Positions 16,582 to 25,780 of a stretch of 64,000 nucleotides of DNA are shown piece by piece (within the stretch, counting starts at the first letter, position 1; every line of letters begins with the position of its first letter). The notes beneath the pieces are model-generated. The model searched no databases and was not told the DNA's origin. It was given only the letters and a program-made list of their open reading frames with translations. This stretch comes from Nitronereus sp964503895. Its GTDB lineage: Bacteria > Nitrospirota > Nitrospiria > Nitrospirales > UBA8639. The DNA is taken from positions 1-64,000 of the forward strand of contig CAZDCF010000006.1 in the NCBI GenBank assembly GCA_964503895.1, read 5' to 3'. Made by a program: the position numbers and the translations under genes.

Positions 16582-18879
16582 GTGTTTATTTCAAAACCTT
16601 CGATGAATTTCTCTGAATCCAAAGACACATCCCATTCCTTTTGGCATCTCTTTTTCTTTGTCTGGGTTCTCTTCTTACTTTTCCAACAAGGCCAACGGTT
16701 CTTCCTTTTTTCTGAGGCCCTAACCATTGAGGTGCCATTGAGAGAAACCCTCATTACTACCAGCATTACGGGTTTTCGTGCTGATGTAATTATCTCGACC
16801 CTGGCAATAGGGTTCGCTGCAGGCTTGACTTGGATATACCTTTCCCTTCGCTATGGATGGACCAACGCGAGAATCGCTTTAAGAAGCCACAATCGATTTA
16901 CTGATGTATTTCGAATAATAAGTTGGCTGATTGGAAGCACGCTGATGCTCATCCTAATTGTCGATATGGGGTACTATCACTACGCCCATACCCATTTGGA
17001 TTTTGTGTTTTTTGAATACATCGAAGATCTACTTTTCCCCCGTGAGCACCTTGGAGAAGTCGAAGCGAACACTCCGGCATCGAACCAAGCTTTACAACAG
17101 ACGGAAGCAGAACTCAATGACATCAGTAAATGGTCAGGGATTGTAGCTGGATTTTTGGGAATGGAAATCTTGTTAGCCGTAGGTTGGTGGATTGGTTTCC
17201 ATAAATTCATTTCTCCCCTGTTTACCCAATGGCACCTTTCTTCTCCAAAAATAGTGCAAACATTTCTTGCCGTTTCTATTGCAGGAGGGGCCATGGGCTT
17301 CAACATTTATGGTCCATGGGGAATTCAAAGAACCAACATTACCAGTTCTACCTATTACATGTTGGCACAAAACCCCATTTGGCATGCTGGCGAAGCGAGC
17401 ATTGCTTCGGTGTTCTACCGGTTGAGCGGGGCAACTTCGGCCTTTGTTAAAACCATGCCTCTTGAAGAAGCCCTGCAGGTCAGCCAGAACCTTCTCGGCC
17501 GCAAAGAACAGTTTCCTAATCCCCAATATCCACTCCTTCGAAAAATAAATCCTCAGGAACAAGGGGTGCGATTCAACAAGCCCGTCAATGTATTACTAAT
17601 CTTTATTGAAGGTTTAGACCGACGCTATTTGGGTCACACTATCGATTTGAACAACCCTAGCCATTTAACAAAATGGTTTTTCTATAACATGCAGGCAGAC
17701 CAAGAAAACGAATCTGATTCGAACCCTTTACCCTCGCAAATTCAATTGACCCCGTTTCTGGATCAACTTGGAACAGAAAGTATTTATTTCAAAAACTTTT
17801 TTTCCAATGGGGATATGACCGCACGAGCTTTATTTTCCACACTCTGTTCGTATTATCCTCGTCGTGGTTGGTCAGTGATGCGGGCTCGGCACACACATGA
17901 ATTTTTGTGTTTTCCAGAAGTGTTACAAAAAGCAGGATATTGGACAGAAATGATTATCGGACAAAATCGAGATCGAAACTATGACCACATTGCTTTGTTC
18001 CTTGCCAGAAATGGCATTCAACAATTCCTCGATGAAAATAGTTTTCCCTCTGATGCAGAAACATTGGGGGTCGGCCTGACCGATGAATCACTCTTTGATT
18101 TCGTCTATGAACGCATAAAAAACTTACGGTCAAAGGCACAACCTTACTTTCTCTCAACCCTTACCGTGGGCACTCATCATCCTTATCACTTTCCGACAAC
18201 TCATTCGGACTTAAAAGCCATGCAAAACCACCCTGATAAATATGTCCCCGCATTACGATATTTAGATTTGTCATTAGAACGTTTCTTCTCGAAAATGCAA
18301 AAAGAGGATTTATTGAAGAACACGATAGTCTTAATTCTAGGCGATCATGGCCGCCATGAAGGAATTGGGGGAAGTGATGCTGCTGCACGCGGTGGACACT
18401 TTTTAGTTCCATTTTATATTTGGATTGATCCATCTCTTGAAACTGAACTCCCAACACGGGCTAAGCTGGTAACTAACATTGCGAGTCAGGTAGACATTGG
18501 TCCAACCATTTTGGCCATGAATAATCTCACTCCAAAGCTCACACCATTTTTGGGGAAAGATTTAAGTTGCGTGCTCAATACCAATTGTTTGGCTGACAAC
18601 CTCGCATATGTTAGCGGAGCTCATGATGATACCATTGGTATCGTGAACCAAGATTTCATGTGGCTATACCGATTCAAAACTAAAACTTTTTTCCGCACGA
18701 GACCCGATGGACGATATCCGGAAAAAGATATGGCATTTCCAGATTCCTCATCAGAGTTCACGGACGTAAATCTTCCTCTTTATGAGATTAAACGAAACAT
18801 GTTTGGTTTGTATGTCAGTTCGAATGTGTTATTGGAAGAAGGCCAAATATGGTCAAAAGCCAATTTTGGTAAGGATTAA
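16582..18879 (+). CDS. LTA synthase-like phosphoglycerol transferase/sulfatase-family membrane enzyme
   Basis: A 765-residue inner-membrane protein of the alkaline phosphatase/sulfatase superfamily. Seen: about five N-terminal membrane segments (to roughly residue 250), then a catalytic domain with the metal-binding E343 in IFIEGLD, a nucleophile-like T413 in NGDMTARALFS and D588-H589 in ILGDHGRHEG. The layout matches LtaS/OpgB-type enzymes, which transfer phosphoglycerol or phosphoethanolamine groups onto envelope glycans. In a Gram-negative cell an OpgB- or phosphoethanolamine-transferase-like role is likelier than teichoic acid synthesis. GTG 16582 or ATG 16603 may be the start. Neither has a clear ribosome binding site. 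Confidence 0.75.
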   Translation: MFISKPSMNFSESKDTSHSFWHLFFFVWVLFLLFQQGQRFFLFSEALTIEVPLRETLITTSITGFRADVIISTLAIGFAAGLTWIYLSLRYGWTNARIALRSHNRFTDVFRIISWLIGSTLMLILIVDMGYYHYAHTHLDFVFFEYIEDLLFPREHLGEVEANTPASNQALQQTEAELNDISKWSGIVAGFLGMEILLAVGWWIGFHKFISPLFTQWHLSSPKIVQTFLAVSIAGGAMGFNIYGPWGIQRTNITSSTYYMLAQNPIWHAGEASIASVFYRLSGATSAFVKTMPLEEALQVSQNLLGRKEQFPNPQYPLLRKINPQEQGVRFNKPVNVLLIFIEGLDRRYLGHTIDLNNPSHLTKWFFYNMQADQENESDSNPLPSQIQLTPFLDQLGTESIYFKNFFSNGDMTARALFSTLCSYYPRRGWSVMRARHTHEFLCFPEVLQKAGYWTEMIIGQNRDRNYDHIALFLARNGIQQFLDENSFPSDAETLGVGLTDESLFDFVYERIKNLRSKAQPYFLSTLTVGTHHPYHFPTTHSDLKAMQNHPDKYVPALRYLDLSLERFFSKMQKEDLLKNTIVLILGDHGRHEGIGGSDAAARGGHFLVPFYIWIDPSLETELPTRAKLVTNIASQVDIGPTILAMNNLTPKLTPFLGKDLSCVLNTNCLADNLAYVSGAHDDTIGIVNQDFMWLYRFKTKTFFRTRPDGRYPEKDMAFPDSSSEFTDVNLPLYEIKRNMFGLYVSSNVLLEEGQIWSKANFGKD

Positions 18880-19052
18880 TTGGTAGCGAGTCGCCTCTGC
18901 ATAAATTTTACCCAAAGGATCTTATTTCTTTCTACTAATGTCTATCAAAGAAAATGCCAACCGTGATTCGCGTTTGAATTAAAGACGACGAGTGTTCCGA
19001 AACCGTCGGACCGCCTCTTTCATTCTTAAGCACCTAAGTTCATTTTGCACTC

Positions 19053-19856
19053 TCAGCAATTTGGATCTTTTGGAAACCATGGAATGAAGGCATTTGTCGT
19101 TCGCTGATATTCACGATAATCGTCACCACGAGAAGCAAGAGCCTGTGCTTCAGCAAAAGGAATACCGGTAACTTTCAGCAAAGCCCCAATCATGATAACG
19201 GGAGCAACCAATGTGAACCAAACATCTTTTATCCCAACACTCATGACAACATAGGCGCACCAATGAACTCCTTCAAAAAAATAATTGGGATGTCTGGAAT
19301 ATCGCCATAAACCTTCGCGACAAGTTTTTCCTTTGTTTTGGAGTTGCTTTCGAAAGTCGTTCAATTGGAAATCCGCAATGGTTTCACCGCCTACTCCTAT
19401 AGCCCAAACGCAGATCCCCAACAACTCCCAAAAACTCCAGGTATCACTCGGGTTAGCCATAAGCACCAGCAGAGGAACTGAAAACACCGAAATAGCAAAA
19501 GATTGGCCAAGAAAATACAAAAAAACCCACCATTCGACTCGATTACCCAGTTTCTGTCGAATCAACTGGTAACGCGCATCTTCTGTTGCATTCAACACCC
19601 GTGTCAGAAACAGATACCCGGCCAGCCGGAAAGCATATCCCGCTCCCATGGCTGCTACCACTATCCGATGCCCCGCATCACCTGTGGTCATCATCCCCAA
19701 GCTTAGGGATACTAGCCCAAACCCTGCGCAAAAACCCACATCAGCAAGAAACACATTCCGATGGTAGAACCGATAGTACAACCACAATGCAACCATCATC
19801 GGAATCGTGCCAAGCCAGGCCCATAGAAAAAGTGTCCAATCCATGAAATTTACCAC
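19053..19856 (-). CDS. DUF1295 family membrane protein (steroid 5-alpha-reductase-like fold)
   Basis: A 267-residue protein with about seven hydrophobic segments. Seen: the conserved C-terminal motif RYSRHPNYFFEGVHW at about 195-209, typical of DUF1295 and of the related isoprenylcysteine methyltransferase and steroid reductase families, in which these residues bind the cofactor. Members are predicted NAD(P)H-dependent reductases of unsaturated lipids. The substrate is not known. The gene stands alone, convergent with the transferase at 16582 and divergent from the small gene at 20024. Confidence 0.75.
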   Translation of the reverse strand: MVNFMDWTLFLWAWLGTIPMMVALWLYYRFYHRNVFLADVGFCAGFGLVSLSLGMMTTGDAGHRIVVAAMGAGYAFRLAGYLFLTRVLNATEDARYQLIRQKLGNRVEWWVFLYFLGQSFAISVFSVPLLVLMANPSDTWSFWELLGICVWAIGVGGETIADFQLNDFRKQLQNKGKTCREGLWRYSRHPNYFFEGVHWCAYVVMSVGIKDVWFTLVAPVIMIGALLKVTGIPFAEAQALASRGDDYREYQRTTNAFIPWFPKDPNC

Positions 19857-20023
19857 TCATTAAAGCTACGCATATTTAGAGACCTACTTATCGTCACTGT
19901 ACACAAGTCAGGACAGTTTTTCTCCATGCTAAAACACAAGAGTTTTTAGAAATTGTACCAGTTGACCACCCAAGTGGGCTTGTGCCAGTGTGATCAATTG
20001 ATAATAAAAAGGGGAATAAACCA

Positions 20024-20278
20024 ATGAAAGAACAGATAATGCAAGCCTATCTGGACGTAGAACGTTCAATGCAACGTTACAACGATGTTCTCAATCAATA
20101 CCTACTGACCCTTCAAAGCGATGAAGAAAGCGACCAAAAGAAACTGGAACGCATGACCGCTGGCACAAAAGCCATGCACGATAGCAGCGGAATCTACCTT
20201 TCCTACGCCAAATTTGTGGCCTATGGCATGCCGGAGAGTGAAGATCTCATTGAAGAAGAAGACGATCTGCAAGCATGA
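20024..20278 (+). CDS. Small acidic helical protein, unknown
   Basis: An 84-residue product, not recognised. AAGGGGAA eight bases before the ATG is a good ribosome binding site. Seen: a mainly helical sequence with heptad-like spacing (YLDVERSMQRYNDVLNQYLL), a central QKKLERMT segment and a very acidic tail (LIEEEDDLQA). No cysteine, no signal peptide. It stands alone between a divergent membrane enzyme and tRNA-Pro. Its convergent position to the tRNA makes an operon role unlikely. Confidence 0.5.
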   Translation: MKEQIMQAYLDVERSMQRYNDVLNQYLLTLQSDEESDQKKLERMTAGTKAMHDSSGIYLSYAKFVAYGMPESEDLIEEEDDLQA

Positions 20279-20458
20279 AGCATATCTCGTTTTTCATATC
20301 TTGTATCCCGTGAAAGAAAGAGAACCAAGTACCAAAAACGCCTTGTACTTTCCTTCCTACGAAATACAAAATGCGAACGAAAAGACACAAAAACTATCAT
20401 AGGAAAAATCGCAACTAATCTATTCGACTGATAAACATTTTTTAAGGATAACAAGACG

Positions 20459-20535
20459 TGGTCGGGGCGAGCCGATTTGAACGGCCGACCTCTCGCACCC
20501 CAAGCGAGTGCGCTACCGGGCTGCGCCACGCCCCG
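20459..20535 (-). tRNA. tRNA-Pro (anticodon GGG)
   Basis: Cloverleaf read on the minus strand: acceptor CGGGGCG paired with CGCCCCG, D arm GCGC/GCGC, anticodon stem CTCGC/GCGAG around the loop TTGGGGT (anticodon GGG), T arm GGCCG-TTCAAAT-CGGCT, discriminator A and an encoded CCA (20459-20461). It lies 46 bases after the merR-type gene in the order ihfA-merR-tRNA-Pro and is probably on the same transcript. Confidence 0.95.
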
Positions 20536-20581
20536 ACACCATGGAAAAACTAGGGTACCTCGATAGAATTGTAGGGGTTAT

Positions 20582-20959
20582 TTATTGCTGGACACTAATT
20601 TGACCAGATTTCGTACTGTAGGAATTTAGAATTCCGAGAATATCCTGAAGCTCATTACGTACCTGCGAAACTTTTTCCGACGGGAGTCCCGCTAATTGAG
20701 ACTGACTTCGCCGACGTCGCCAATACCGCTTCAGCCCCATAATCGTATACCCTTCCTCATAGAGCATGCGCTTAATCTCCAGCACCGTTTCAATGGTCTG
20801 ACGATCATAGACGCGATGCCGCCCCTGACTTTTTCTCGGCTTCAGGAAACTGAACTCTGATTCCCAAAACCGTAGAACCGAAGCTGGCAACTTTGTAATC
20901 GCACTTACTTCGCCAATCTTAAAAAAAGATTTCTCCCCGATTTTGAGTTCCCTATTCAT
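20582..20959 (-). CDS. MerR family transcriptional regulator
   Basis: A 125-residue DNA-binding protein. Seen: a MerR-type winged helix-turn-helix, FKIGEVSAITKLPASVLRFWE at about 12-32 (given in part), then KSQGRHRVYDRQTIETVLEI and the helix GYTIMGLKRYW. The C-terminal effector part is short and has no metal-binding cysteines, so it resembles the small regulator usually found next to ihfA. The pair ihfA-merR is conserved in several Gram-negative phyla. The target and inducer are unknown. It starts 17 bases after ihfA. Confidence 0.85.
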   Translation of the reverse strand: MNRELKIGEKSFFKIGEVSAITKLPASVLRFWESEFSFLKPRKSQGRHRVYDRQTIETVLEIKRMLYEEGYTIMGLKRYWRRRRSQSQLAGLPSEKVSQVRNELQDILGILNSYSTKSGQISVQQ

Positions 20960-20976
20960 TTCCGAAAGTATCCACC

Positions 20977-21279
20977 TCAGTCATTGACATCGGTTGGAGT
21001 TTCCGAAGGATTCACGTACTTTTTGAAGATTTGGCTGGCCCGAAAGGTAACGACTCGTCGTGGGGTGATAGCAATTTCCTCACCCGTCCGAGGATTGCGT
21101 CCTTTCCTCTCTCCTTTACTTCGAACCATGAAGTTCCCAAATCCAGCGATTTTGACTGGTTCGCCGTTTTTGAGTACAGACTTTATTGATTCCAGGACAT
21201 ATTCAACCAAATCCATGGCCTCGGTTTTCGATACCCCGACCTGCTCACAAATCTCATTGGCAATGTCTGCTTTTCGCAT
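20977..21279 (-). CDS. ihfA: Integration host factor alpha subunit / HU-family DNA-bending protein
   Basis: A 100-residue nucleoid protein that bends DNA. Seen: the HU/IHF fold with the KADIANEICEQVGVSKTEA start, the arm GFGNFMVRSKGERKGRNPRTG (given by its ends: GFGNF and GRNPRTG) and the proline that intercalates into DNA, followed by VVTFRASQIFKKYVN. The basic arm and position before merR point to IhfA rather than HU. A GAGGGAG ribosome binding site precedes the ATG. Confidence 0.9.
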   Translation of the reverse strand: MRKADIANEICEQVGVSKTEAMDLVEYVLESIKSVLKNGEPVKIAGFGNFMVRSKGERKGRNPRTGEEIAITPRRVVTFRASQIFKKYVNPSETPTDVND

Positions 21280-21400
21280 CGCGCTCCCTCAGGCTAAACA
21301 TTACTCTTCGCTTCAAGTTGCCACTTTTGGGAAATCCGGCCCAAACTTCCAGAGAAAGGTATCGGGAGAATCCAAGATTGTCAAGAAAAACCTTTTAAAA

Positions 21401-23008
21401 TCAACTGTCATCGGTTTTCTGAATATCTGGATCCCGGCTGATAAGTTTATATTCAATGCTATCCGCTAAGGCTTGCCAACTAGCCTCAATAATATTTTCC
21501 GATACTCCCACAGTCCCCCATTTGGTTTTATGGTCTCCGGATTCAATTAAGACACGAACTTTGGATTCTGTCCCGTGATTGCCAGCCAATACGCGCACTT
21601 TGTAATCCAGCAACTCGACTTCTCGTAATTCCGGGTAAAACTTCTCCAGGGCCTTGCGCAGAGCATTGTCAATGGCGTTAACCGGACCATCACCCGCCGC
21701 CGTTGCATGCTCCTCCTTTTCTCCTACACGGACTTTAATCGTAGCTTCGGTAACGGGCTCTTCATCAGCAAAACGCTTTTCCACAATCACTCGTAATCCC
21801 AACAATTCAAAAGAGGACTGATGCCCACCCAAGGCTTCACGGACCATTAGTTCAAAGGAACCCTCAGCCCCTTCAAACTGGTAACCGTCCCGTTCCCGAT
21901 CTTTAAGTTGTGCTAGCAATTGTTTGACCTGTGGATGATCCCTGGGTAATGTGACGCCATACTCCTCAAGCTTATGAGCAACTCCACTCCGCCCAGTATT
22001 ATCAGAGACTAATACCCGTTGCCGATTTCCCACGGATTCTGGTCGGACATGTTCATATGTCAACGGATTCTTTTGCACAGCATGGATATGAACCCCACCC
22101 TTGTGCGCAAACGCCGCATCTCCAACATACGCCTGCCGCTTATTAGGCAACAGATTCGCTATTTCCGATACATAACGAGAGGCATTACGCAGGTGTTGCA
22201 ACCGGCCATCGCCCAATACCGATTTATTCATTTTTAATTCAAGATTGCCAATAACCGAACACAAATTTACATTCCCACACCGCTCGCCAATACCGTTAAT
22301 GGTACCTTGGACTTGGTATGCGCCCATTTGGACAGCGACCAAGGTATTGGCCACTGCCATTTCCGCGTCATTATGGGCATGGATTCCCAAGGGAACGGGA
22401 CACATGGCCTGAACCTTTGGCCAGATAACTTCTATTTCCCAAGGCATGGTTCCGCCATTGGTATCACACAAAATCACCCGCTCCGCACCACCTTCCACTG
22501 CGCGACGAACGGTCTCGAGCGCATAATCCGGATCCGCTTTAAACCCATCAAAGAAATGCTCAGCATCGTAAAATACTGATTTTCCTTGTACCCGCAAATA
22601 GGCAATAGAGTCTTGGATTAAATCCAAATTCTTTTCCAACGTCGTACCTAAGGCATCTGTCACATGCAATGGCCAACTTTTGCCAAACAAGGTAATAATT
22701 CTCGTGTCAGCATCCAAAAGAGCTTTGAGGGTTTGATCTTCCTCTGGTGCATGCCCAACCTTACGAGTGGATCCAAATGCCACAATTTTCGCATGCTGCA
22801 AAGGAACCGACTTGATCATCTGAAAAAATTCAATATCTCGAGGATTAGCACCGGGCCAACCGCCTTCAATGAAGTGAATCCCCAATTCATCAAGTTTTTG
22901 CGCAATCCGAATTTTATCATCCACGGAAAAACTCACATCCTCCGCCTGTGCACCATCACGAAGCGTGGTATCGTAGACTTCTAAATGAATTGACTCACTA
23001 CTCACCAT
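21401..23008 (-). CDS. cimA: (R)-citramalate synthase
   Basis: Condenses pyruvate and acetyl-CoA to citramalate, the threonine-independent entry to isoleucine. 535 residues. Seen: the HMGL-like barrel with YDTTLRDGAQAEDVSFSVDD at 12-31, HAHNDAEMAVANT (metal-binding histidines) and GTINGIGERCGN, then the C-terminal LeuA-type regulatory domain (about 380-520). The insertions at DLGI..EGGWPGANPRD are characteristic of CimA rather than 2-isopropylmalate synthase. A leader with two hairpins and a 30-codon open frame precedes it (22998-23090), which may regulate it. Confidence 0.92.
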   Translation of the reverse strand: MVSSESIHLEVYDTTLRDGAQAEDVSFSVDDKIRIAQKLDELGIHFIEGGWPGANPRDIEFFQMIKSVPLQHAKIVAFGSTRKVGHAPEEDQTLKALLDADTRIITLFGKSWPLHVTDALGTTLEKNLDLIQDSIAYLRVQGKSVFYDAEHFFDGFKADPDYALETVRRAVEGGAERVILCDTNGGTMPWEIEVIWPKVQAMCPVPLGIHAHNDAEMAVANTLVAVQMGAYQVQGTINGIGERCGNVNLCSVIGNLELKMNKSVLGDGRLQHLRNASRYVSEIANLLPNKRQAYVGDAAFAHKGGVHIHAVQKNPLTYEHVRPESVGNRQRVLVSDNTGRSGVAHKLEEYGVTLPRDHPQVKQLLAQLKDRERDGYQFEGAEGSFELMVREALGGHQSSFELLGLRVIVEKRFADEEPVTEATIKVRVGEKEEHATAAGDGPVNAIDNALRKALEKFYPELREVELLDYKVRVLAGNHGTESKVRVLIESGDHKTKWGTVGVSENIIEASWQALADSIEYKLISRDPDIQKTDDS

Positions 23009-23090
23009 GGTATCCCTTATACAAGCTCAGATTTTTAAGAGTCCTGGACTCCATCAACAGCCCCTTGCTTAGGAGGTACTCCCTAACCAT
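22998..23090 (-). CDS. Possible Leu-rich leader peptide of cimA
   Basis: A 30-codon frame starting at ATG 23090 with AGGA five bases upstream, ending at TAG nine bases inside cimA in another frame. Seven of 30 codons are Leu (two Leu-Leu pairs) and there is no Ile. It spans both hairpins listed next. Overlap with the cimA start would couple or compete with cimA translation. It could be chance: leucine is the commonest residue and no terminator is visible. Confidence 0.25.
   Translation of the reverse strand: MVREYLLSKGLLMESRTLKNLSLYKGYHGE
23039..23086 (-). promoter_or_regulatory. Two inverted repeats in the cimA leader
   Basis: GAGTCC-T-GGACTC (23039-23051) is a perfect 6-base inverted repeat with a one-base centre, which suits a dimeric operator better than a hairpin. 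TTAGGAGGTACTCCCTAA (23069-23086) can form a seven-pair stem with one bulge. Both lie 30-80 bases upstream of the cimA start. Confidence 0.3.
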
Positions 23091-23279
23091 TTTTCCTATT
23101 GTTTCTAACTTTCGGTCAATTCGTCAACATATGGGATAAAATGAAACGGTCGGATGACAAGGATGGGCTTGGTTGGATCAACAACCTTCATTCTGTCAAA
23201 AAGGACACGTAGACTAGTGAATGCTTGAAATCAGAAATTCATGCCATAATGAGCCCACTTAGTCCTGAAGAGTCTCTAA

Positions 23280-24506
23280 TTACGTAGGTTTATCCAAACC
23301 GAACTCATGATGCAACGCCTTAATAGCGGGATTCAAATCTTTTTCAGCTAACATACAAGAAATTTTTATTTCGGAAGTACTAATCATCATAATATTGATC
23401 CCCTCTCGGGAAAGAGTCTGAAACATCCGAGAAGCCACACCCGAATGTGAGCGCATGCCCACTCCAACGATCGACACTTTGGCCACATCTTCCTTTACTT
23501 CTATATCCTGTGCCTGAAGTTCGATTTTGGCTTTTTCCATTAAAGGTAAGGCCCGAGGAATGTCGCTACGAGGAACCGTAAACGAAATATCCGCTAGTGA
23601 CCTCTGGCTAACATTCTGAATTATCATATCTACGGAGATCGATGAAGCCGCAACCGCGCTAAAGAGTTCCGCAGCAATCCCAGGCCTGTCCGGCACGCCT
23701 ACAACTGTCACTTTAGCTTGGTTCCGATCACCTGTCACTCCAGAAACCACGGCCCTTTCCATATCTGTATCTTCATGTGTCACGAGTGTTCCTTCCCCTT
23801 CCTGGAAACTTGATTTGACCTCAACCGGCACCCCATATTTTGCCGCAAATTCCACGGATCGGGCCTGAAGAACTTTGGCCCCCAAACTGGCCAGTTCAAG
23901 CATCTCCTCATATGATAATTTTTCGATTTTTCTGGCAGACGGCACAATGTTAGGATCTGCGGTATAGACTCCATCCACATCTGTAAAAATCATGCACCGA
24001 TCGGCTCCCAACGAGGCAGCCAGAGCAACAGCTGTCAGATCAGATCCCCCACGACCTAAGGTCGTTACTTCAGAGCGTTCATTGACGCCTTGAAAGCCTG
24101 CCACAACTGGCACGACCCCTTCCGCCAATGCTTCCTGCATTGGAGAAGCCATGATTTTGGCTATACGGGCACGCGTATGGGAACTGTTCGTAACGATTCC
24201 AACCTGACGACCAGTGAAAGAACGCGCATTGATGCCTCGCCCTCGAAGTTCCATAGCTAACAAAGCGATCGTGACGCGCTCACCAGAAGAAAGCAGAACA
24301 TCCAATTCGCGGTCATCAGGTTTCGAGGTAACTTCGTGAGCCATTTGCACAAGCCGGTCGGTTTCTCCGCTCATTGCGGACAGCACCACTACGACCTGGT
24401 GCCCACCACGTGCAGTTCCTTCAACCTGCTCTGCAACACGATGGATACGATCGAGGGTCCCCAGGGAAGTACCGCCAAACTTTTGAACAAATAGGGCCAT
24501 TACCAT
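23280..24506 (-). CDS. lysC: Aspartate kinase
   Basis: First enzyme of the aspartate family (lysine, threonine, methionine). 408 residues, monofunctional. Seen: the nucleotide-binding VQKFGGTSLG at about 7-16, GRGGSDLTAVALAA, FTDVDGVYTADPNIV, and two C-terminal ACT domains (about 265-330 and 340-405) that bind allosteric amino acids. It lies 133 bases after thrC. ATG 24500 is an alternative start two codons in. The usual lysine riboswitch is not evident in the 133-base gap, which holds only a small CCCAG/CTGGG hairpin at 24554-24567. Confidence 0.95.
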   Translation of the reverse strand: MVMALFVQKFGGTSLGTLDRIHRVAEQVEGTARGGHQVVVVLSAMSGETDRLVQMAHEVTSKPDDRELDVLLSSGERVTIALLAMELRGRGINARSFTGRQVGIVTNSSHTRARIAKIMASPMQEALAEGVVPVVAGFQGVNERSEVTTLGRGGSDLTAVALAASLGADRCMIFTDVDGVYTADPNIVPSARKIEKLSYEEMLELASLGAKVLQARSVEFAAKYGVPVEVKSSFQEGEGTLVTHEDTDMERAVVSGVTGDRNQAKVTVVGVPDRPGIAAELFSAVAASSISVDMIIQNVSQRSLADISFTVPRSDIPRALPLMEKAKIELQAQDIEVKEDVAKVSIVGVGMRSHSGVASRMFQTLSREGINIMMISTSEIKISCMLAEKDLNPAIKALHHEFGLDKPT

Positions 24507-24639
24507 GAAGCCTTAGAGAAAAATCCATTTATAAAACGGGGTATATCTTTTGACCCAGAAATCTGGGCTTCCAATTCGTTGAAGGACTGAGCAGCCTTTT
24601 CACCTTGTGAGAGAAAGGTTATCGATCCCAGTTTTGAGT

Positions 24640-25698
24640 TTAGTCTCGTAACAATGCTAACACGTCTTCCCGTGTTGCTTTGACCGTACGGGGGCGGGGC
24701 AAGGTTTCCACGGCAATATCCGGGTCCTTTAATCCATGGCCAGTTAAGGTACACACAACCGTCGTACCTTCAGGCAGAAGTCCGGCTTCACTACACTTGG
24801 CCACACCAGCCACTGAAGCAGCAGAAGCTGGCTCACAAAAAACTCCTTCTTCCTTGGCAAGCATATGATAGGCCATCAATATTTCTTCATCCGTCACAAT
24901 ATCAATTTTTCCTGACGACTCTTCAACAACCTGAACCGCGAGCTTCCAACTCGCTGGGTTTCCAATTCGAATTGCTGTAGCCATGGTTTTGGGATACTCA
25001 ACGACATGGCCACGTACTATAGGCGCGGCTCCTTCGGCTTGGAATCCCATCATCTTGGGAAGATGATGGATTTGCCCCGCTGTGTGATATTCACAATACC
25101 CTTTCCAATACGCAGAAATATTACCAGCATTCCCAACTGGAAGGAAGTGAAACATCGGAGCGTATCCAAGTTGATCGCAAACTTCCAAGGCCGCAGTTTT
25201 TTGTCCTTCCAGTCGAAAAGGATTGAGAGAGTTCACGAGTTCGAAATCGTCTTCGGCACAGAGATCTCGAACAATCGTAAAGGCTTGGTCAAAGTTCCCT
25301 TCAATTTGAAAGACCTTAGCACCATGAGCTATGGCTTGGGCCAACTTCCCTAACGCAATTTTTCCGGCTGGGACTAAAACATACACAGGCAACCCAGCCT
25401 TACCTCCATAAGCCGCAGCCGCGGCCGAGGTGTTTCCCGTTGAAGCACACATGATTGCACGCACCTTCTTTTCCATGGCTTTAGAAACAGCCAGGGTCAT
25501 GCCACGATCTTTAAATGATCCAGTAGGATTGGCCCCTTCAACTTTCAGATACAACTCGACTTGAGGGCAAACTATTTTGGCCAGTCTATCCGCGCGGATT
25601 AATGGGGTATTGCCCTCACACAAACTGACAATAGGGGTCTGTTCAGAGACGGGAAGAAATTTTCGATACTCTTCAATGATGCCTAACCAAGGAATCAT
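24640..25698 (-). CDS. thrC: Threonine synthase
   Basis: PLP enzyme that turns O-phosphohomoserine into threonine. 352 residues, the shorter class I form. Seen: the PLP lysine K63 in NPTGSFKDRGMT, the phosphate-binding STGNTSAAAAAYG and the serine/glycine-rich C-terminal loop TGHGLKDPD. It lies between hom and lysC, 82 bases after hom. Homoserine kinase, which makes its substrate, is not in this window. Confidence 0.95.
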   Translation of the reverse strand: MIPWLGIIEEYRKFLPVSEQTPIVSLCEGNTPLIRADRLAKIVCPQVELYLKVEGANPTGSFKDRGMTLAVSKAMEKKVRAIMCASTGNTSAAAAAYGGKAGLPVYVLVPAGKIALGKLAQAIAHGAKVFQIEGNFDQAFTIVRDLCAEDDFELVNSLNPFRLEGQKTAALEVCDQLGYAPMFHFLPVGNAGNISAYWKGYCEYHTAGQIHHLPKMMGFQAEGAAPIVRGHVVEYPKTMATAIRIGNPASWKLAVQVVEESSGKIDIVTDEEILMAYHMLAKEEGVFCEPASAASVAGVAKCSEAGLLPEGTTVVCTLTGHGLKDPDIAVETLPRPRTVKATREDVLALLRD

Positions 25699-25780
25699 TG
25701 ATTCACTCCAAAGTCGAATGACAACAAACTATCATCGCGATTAATCATGAATTTGACCAGACCTGATTATATCGATTAGC

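Noticed and set aside
20221..20529. A 102-codon minus-strand frame across tRNA-Pro
   Set aside because: It begins with codons read from the tRNA (MAQPGSALAWG...), a well-known false frame over tRNA genes.
20984..21469. A 161-codon plus-strand frame opposite ihfA
   Set aside because: Antisense to a clear IHF gene; serine- and proline-rich mirror composition.
24507..24639. Lysine riboswitch before lysC
   Set aside because: The 133-base gap is too short for the aptamer and shows only one small hairpin.
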